The notes beneath the pieces are model-generated. The model did not search any database and was not told the origin of the DNA. It saw only the letters and a list, made by a program, of their open reading frames with translations. A stretch of DNA of 64,000 bases from Mariniphaga sp964398855. Lineage in GTDB: Bacteria > Bacteroidota > Bacteroidia > Bacteroidales > Prolixibacteraceae. A program made the translations under genes and the position numbers. The stretch lies in the NCBI GenBank assembly GCA_964398855.1, contig CAYNOQ010000004.1:10234-74233 (forward strand), in the 5' to 3' direction. Below, piece by piece: positions 61,272 to 64,000 of this stretch (position 1 is the stretch's first letter; every line of letters starts with the position of its first letter).

Positions 61272-62615
61272 TTAGTAACGTAACGAATTGACCGGGTCAT
61301 GCTCTGATGCCCTTTTTGCGGGCAGATAACCGAAAATGATTCCTACAATCACCGAAACACCAAATGAAATGATTATTGAAAAAGCAGAAATTATGGTCTG
61401 AATGCCAAAAACCATGGTAATTATTTTTGAAAGCCCCACACCAAGAAATATTCCGATGATTCCGCCACTCAAACTGATAATTGTTGACTCGGAAAGAAAC
61501 TGAACGATAATATCGATACGGGAAGCGCCAATCGCCTGTCTGACACCGATCTCCCGGATTCTCTCCATCACCGAAGCCAGCATGATGTTCATAATTCCAA
61601 TGCCACCCACCAACAGGGAAATTCCGGCAATCACTCCCAAAACAATATTGAAAATATTTTTGGTACGCTGCTGCTGTTTGAGCAGCAATTCGGGTATGGT
61701 TACTTCAAAATCGAACAAATTATTGTGCCTGCGCAAAAGCATCCTGCGGATAATTTCGGCAGTAGAACTCAACTGTTCAGTTTCAGCTACCTGTATAATA
61801 ATCTTGTTGAGCTGATTGAGATTTTCCGTTTTATTCCCGTCTCCGCCGCCGGAAGCAGCTAATGCTTCAACCTCTTCTGCACGAATCAGCGAGCGGTTCC
61901 GAAAGCGGATATTAACCGTGCGGGTGGGCACAAAAATTTTATTGTCGGTGCTACTTATTCCCAGCTCATCGGAAGCTGAAGCCGTAAAATCGCGACGCTC
62001 CACAACTCCGACAACCTGTAGCCAAACATCGCCACATTTAATGAATTTGTCAATCGGATTTTCCTGATTAAAAAATACTTGCCGGATATTGTCTCCGATT
62101 ATGCAAACGGGAAAGGCGTTTGCCATCTGCTCATCGGTGAACTCTTTCCCGGAAACAATATTGATATTGAATAGTCTGAAATAATTATTATTAACTCCCT
62201 CCAACACAACAGGTTTACTCTTTCCATCGTGGATTGCGGAGTAGTTGAACGAAATCACCGGACTCACCCGCTCCACTGTGGGAATAATCTTTTCTATGGA
62301 TTCTGCATCAAGAAGGGTCAAACCTCTGGAAAATTTTTTGGTGCTCACCTGCTGCCCTTCACCACCGTCAGAGTTGGAACTGCTTTCCGAATCGGTGTGG
62401 ATTATCGGAGAAACAATAATATTATTGACTCCAACCATTTTAATCTGCTCCAGAATTTCCTGCTGTGCACCGTTTCCAATGGCAAGCATGGTGATTACCG
62501 CTGCCACTCCGAAAATAATTCCCAATGCGGTAAGCAGTGATTTTACCTTGTTGGCAAAAATTGACTCAATGCCGGTTATTATATCGTGCCCGTAACGCTG
62601 AACTATTCCTTTCAT
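61272..62615 (-). CDS. MacB-like ABC transporter permease (FtsX-type)
   Basis: The 447-residue permease has one N-terminal helix (SLLTALGIIFGVAAVITMLAI), a large periplasmic MacB_PCD domain of about 220 residues and three C-terminal helices. The coupling segment is ERIREIGVRQAIGASRIDI. MacB-type pumps use an ATPase to drive substrate transfer through the adaptor and TolC. The usual N-terminal ATPase is absent from this protein, so a separate ATPase is needed. It overlaps the first adaptor gene by four bases. Confidence 0.92.
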   Translation of the reverse strand: MKGIVQRYGHDIITGIESIFANKVKSLLTALGIIFGVAAVITMLAIGNGAQQEILEQIKMVGVNNIIVSPIIHTDSESSSNSDGGEGQQVSTKKFSRGLTLLDAESIEKIIPTVERVSPVISFNYSAIHDGKSKPVVLEGVNNNYFRLFNINIVSGKEFTDEQMANAFPVCIIGDNIRQVFFNQENPIDKFIKCGDVWLQVVGVVERRDFTASASDELGISSTDNKIFVPTRTVNIRFRNRSLIRAEEVEALAASGGGDGNKTENLNQLNKIIIQVAETEQLSSTAEIIRRMLLRRHNNLFDFEVTIPELLLKQQQRTKNIFNIVLGVIAGISLLVGGIGIMNIMLASVMERIREIGVRQAIGASRIDIIVQFLSESTIISLSGGIIGIFLGVGLSKIITMVFGIQTIISAFSIIISFGVSVIVGIIFGYLPAKRASEHDPVNSLRY

Positions 62616-63997
62616 CCGATAATCATAAAAAATTCATTTTGACCATCTCCCTTTTTCTCCGGCATTTCAAAAGGTTTATTCTTCTGCTCTTCCAACGCCT
62701 TTTTTGCCTCTTCTTCTTCGCGCTGCCTGCGCTCTCTGATCTCCTGATAAATATCCAGTCCCTCAAAAGCTAGCTCCTCTGCAAAATCGGGTTCGGTGAG
62801 CAAAACCACATCTCCTTCGTTCAATCCCTTGCGAATCAACACATAATTTTCATTCTGACTTCCCAAATCAACCACCTGTTTTATAATTCCACCTTTTTCG
62901 AGATAGACAAACTGCAACGAATCATTGGTAAAAACTGCCTCAGCGGGAATGAAGAGTGTATCGGTATAAAAACCGGTTTGTATCTGGTTGCTGGTAGTCA
63001 TTGCCGGTTTCAGGTCAGAAACATCGCCGAAAATTCTGATTTTCACTTCAAAAACTTTGGCATCGCTTTTCGGCATGGGCTGTCCGATGTTTGCCACCGA
63101 AACCACTTCGCCTTCAAGCTCTTTTTCAGGAATGGCATCGATTCCCAGAGCTACCTTCTGCCCAACTTTTATACTGGAAATATCAATTTCATTGACATAA
63201 GTTGTGGAAAGCATGGAAGTGAGATCGGGGAGCGTGGCAATAACCGGCATCCATGAACTGACGGTTGAACCCACTTTAATTTTTTCGCGCGTGCGGTCTT
63301 TGCCGTAAATAACCATTCCCGATTTAGGCGCATTAATAACTAATGAATGATAGACATTGCTGAGTTTCTCCACCCGGTTTTCCTGTCGCCGCAGGTCAAT
63401 TTTTCTCCGCTCAACCCGGGATGCTGCCTGACGCTCCTTCAAAACATACCCCTGGACTTCCTGCTCTAATCTCCGTTTGGCTTTGTCTAAGTCCATTTCA
63501 GCTTTGCGAATTACGGCTGGAGACTCAAATTTCGACTCTTCGAGAACAATTTTCATCTCCTCCACATTTTCACGCGCATTGATAATCTGGTCACGCACAT
63601 TGCTGAGCGTGAGATTGGAATCCATTTTTGCATCTTCAAATTCATTGTAGCCCTGCTCCAGTTCCTCACGTGCATTGGTAAGCACTTCCTCAACCGCTTT
63701 CTGGTCTAATGTGGCTACATAATCCCCTGTGTTTACGACAGTTCCCTCTTCAACCAAATCGGTGATTTTTATTTCGTAAATACGAATATCCGGGTCCCGC
63801 AGGCTTTCCGGCACCACTATATTCTCGGAATTTTGCGCCTCCAACTGCCCGCTTGAATAGACCTTCATTTCAAACGGACCGCGAATCACCTGCACCGTAA
63901 TTTTTTCAGCTTCGCTTTTGGACTGGGTCAAAAGGAAAAAACCTGCAAGCAAAATCAGGATGGCGACACCCGTCGTTATAAATATTCTTTTATTCAT
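62612..63997 (-). CDS. Efflux periplasmic adaptor (HlyD/MacA-like), first copy
   Basis: The 461-residue adaptor has an N-terminal helix (FITTGVAILILLAGFFLL), a lipoyl-type domain (VVNTGDYVATLDQKAVEE), a long coiled coil (about 105-220) and a barrel domain (VALGIDAIPEKELEGEVV). A charged C-terminal tail (IRERRQREEEEAKKALEEQ) is not found in the second adaptor. It is coupled to the MacB-like permease by an ATGA overlap. It is the first gene of the operon visible in the window; upstream genes lie beyond the window edge. Confidence 0.9.
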   Translation of the reverse strand: MNKRIFITTGVAILILLAGFFLLTQSKSEAEKITVQVIRGPFEMKVYSSGQLEAQNSENIVVPESLRDPDIRIYEIKITDLVEEGTVVNTGDYVATLDQKAVEEVLTNAREELEQGYNEFEDAKMDSNLTLSNVRDQIINARENVEEMKIVLEESKFESPAVIRKAEMDLDKAKRRLEQEVQGYVLKERQAASRVERRKIDLRRQENRVEKLSNVYHSLVINAPKSGMVIYGKDRTREKIKVGSTVSSWMPVIATLPDLTSMLSTTYVNEIDISSIKVGQKVALGIDAIPEKELEGEVVSVANIGQPMPKSDAKVFEVKIRIFGDVSDLKPAMTTSNQIQTGFYTDTLFIPAEAVFTNDSLQFVYLEKGGIIKQVVDLGSQNENYVLIRKGLNEGDVVLLTEPDFAEELAFEGLDIYQEIRERRQREEEEAKKALEEQKNKPFEMPEKKGDGQNEFFMIIG

Positions 63998-64000
63998 AAT

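Noticed and set aside
1..64000. CRISPR array, prophage, transposon, integron or toxin-antitoxin locus
   Set aside because: No regularly spaced repeats, integrase, transposase or recognisable toxin-antitoxin pair were seen on either strand.

Overview
The window is about 64 kb of ordinary, gene-dense chromosome from a member of the Bacteroidota, most likely class Bacteroidia. Several things support this. There is a type IX secretion plug protein and the phylum-typical DUF4293 and DUF3098 proteins. A two-component pair resembles RprX/RprY. An ftsX-DUF3098-uppP-truB-queA run is present, as is a complete Na+-NQR operon. Many genes follow the Bacteroidetes -7 box (TAnnTTTG), and Shine-Dalgarno sites are mostly absent. 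One 100-N run (7077-7176) marks a scaffold gap, so this is a draft or metagenome assembly. No integrase, transposase, CRISPR array, phage or secondary-metabolite locus was seen.

Layout. 1-7.7 kb (minus): a PAS sensor histidine kinase cut by the window edge, an eight-haem cytochrome fused to HEAT/TPR repeats, nadA with an Asp/Glu racemase-family gene, a repeat-rich gap region, and a Rieske-like lipoprotein with changed ligands. 7.7-14.5 kb (plus): small membrane protein, greA, HIT protein, dnaE, trxA, DUF58 protein, tRNA-Asn. 14.8-16.9 kb (plus): a secreted Gfo/Idh/MocA oxidoreductase with a DUF1080 protein, a pair typical of 3-keto-glycoside breakdown. 17-21 kb (minus): CDF metal transporter, duplicated LAB_N membrane protein, and acpP-fabF-rnc. 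21-24 kb (plus): purN and the RprXY-like pair. 24-31 kb (minus): lepA, then three more exported Gfo/Idh/MocA oxidoreductases; a candidate small RNA lies between lepA and the first of these. 31.5-33.2 kb: ArsR regulator divergent from a polyprenyl synthase, plus a probable alkyltransferase remnant. 33.3-39.1 kb (minus): nqrABCDEF. 39.4-42.0 kb: T9SS plug protein, apbE and a 79-residue membrane protein that may assist Na+-NQR. 42.1-58.5 kb (plus): acylphosphatase, aromatic amino acid decarboxylase, AddA/RecB-like helicase-nuclease, sugar nucleotidyltransferase, GH127 lipoprotein, CPA2 antiporter, the ftsX-to-queA cluster and a SIMPL protein. 58.5-64 kb (minus): an export operon with two periplasmic adaptors, a MacB-like permease and a TolC-like channel.

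Functional links. Na+-NQR needs FMN attached covalently to NqrB and NqrC; the target SGAT and SGGT motifs are present and the flavin transferase gene apbE lies 1.6 kb beyond nqrA. The CPA2 antiporter could use the resulting sodium gradient. The four Gfo/Idh proteins, DUF1080 and GH127 suggest glycan processing outside the cytoplasm, although no SusC/SusD pair is present.

No wholly new system is claimed. The loci most worth a second look are the promoter-plus-terminator unit at 26.2-26.4 kb, the Gfo/Idh protein with a substituted EKP motif, the altered Rieske-like lipoprotein, the 79-residue protein near nqr/apbE, the octahaem-TPR fusion and the duplicated LAB_N protein.
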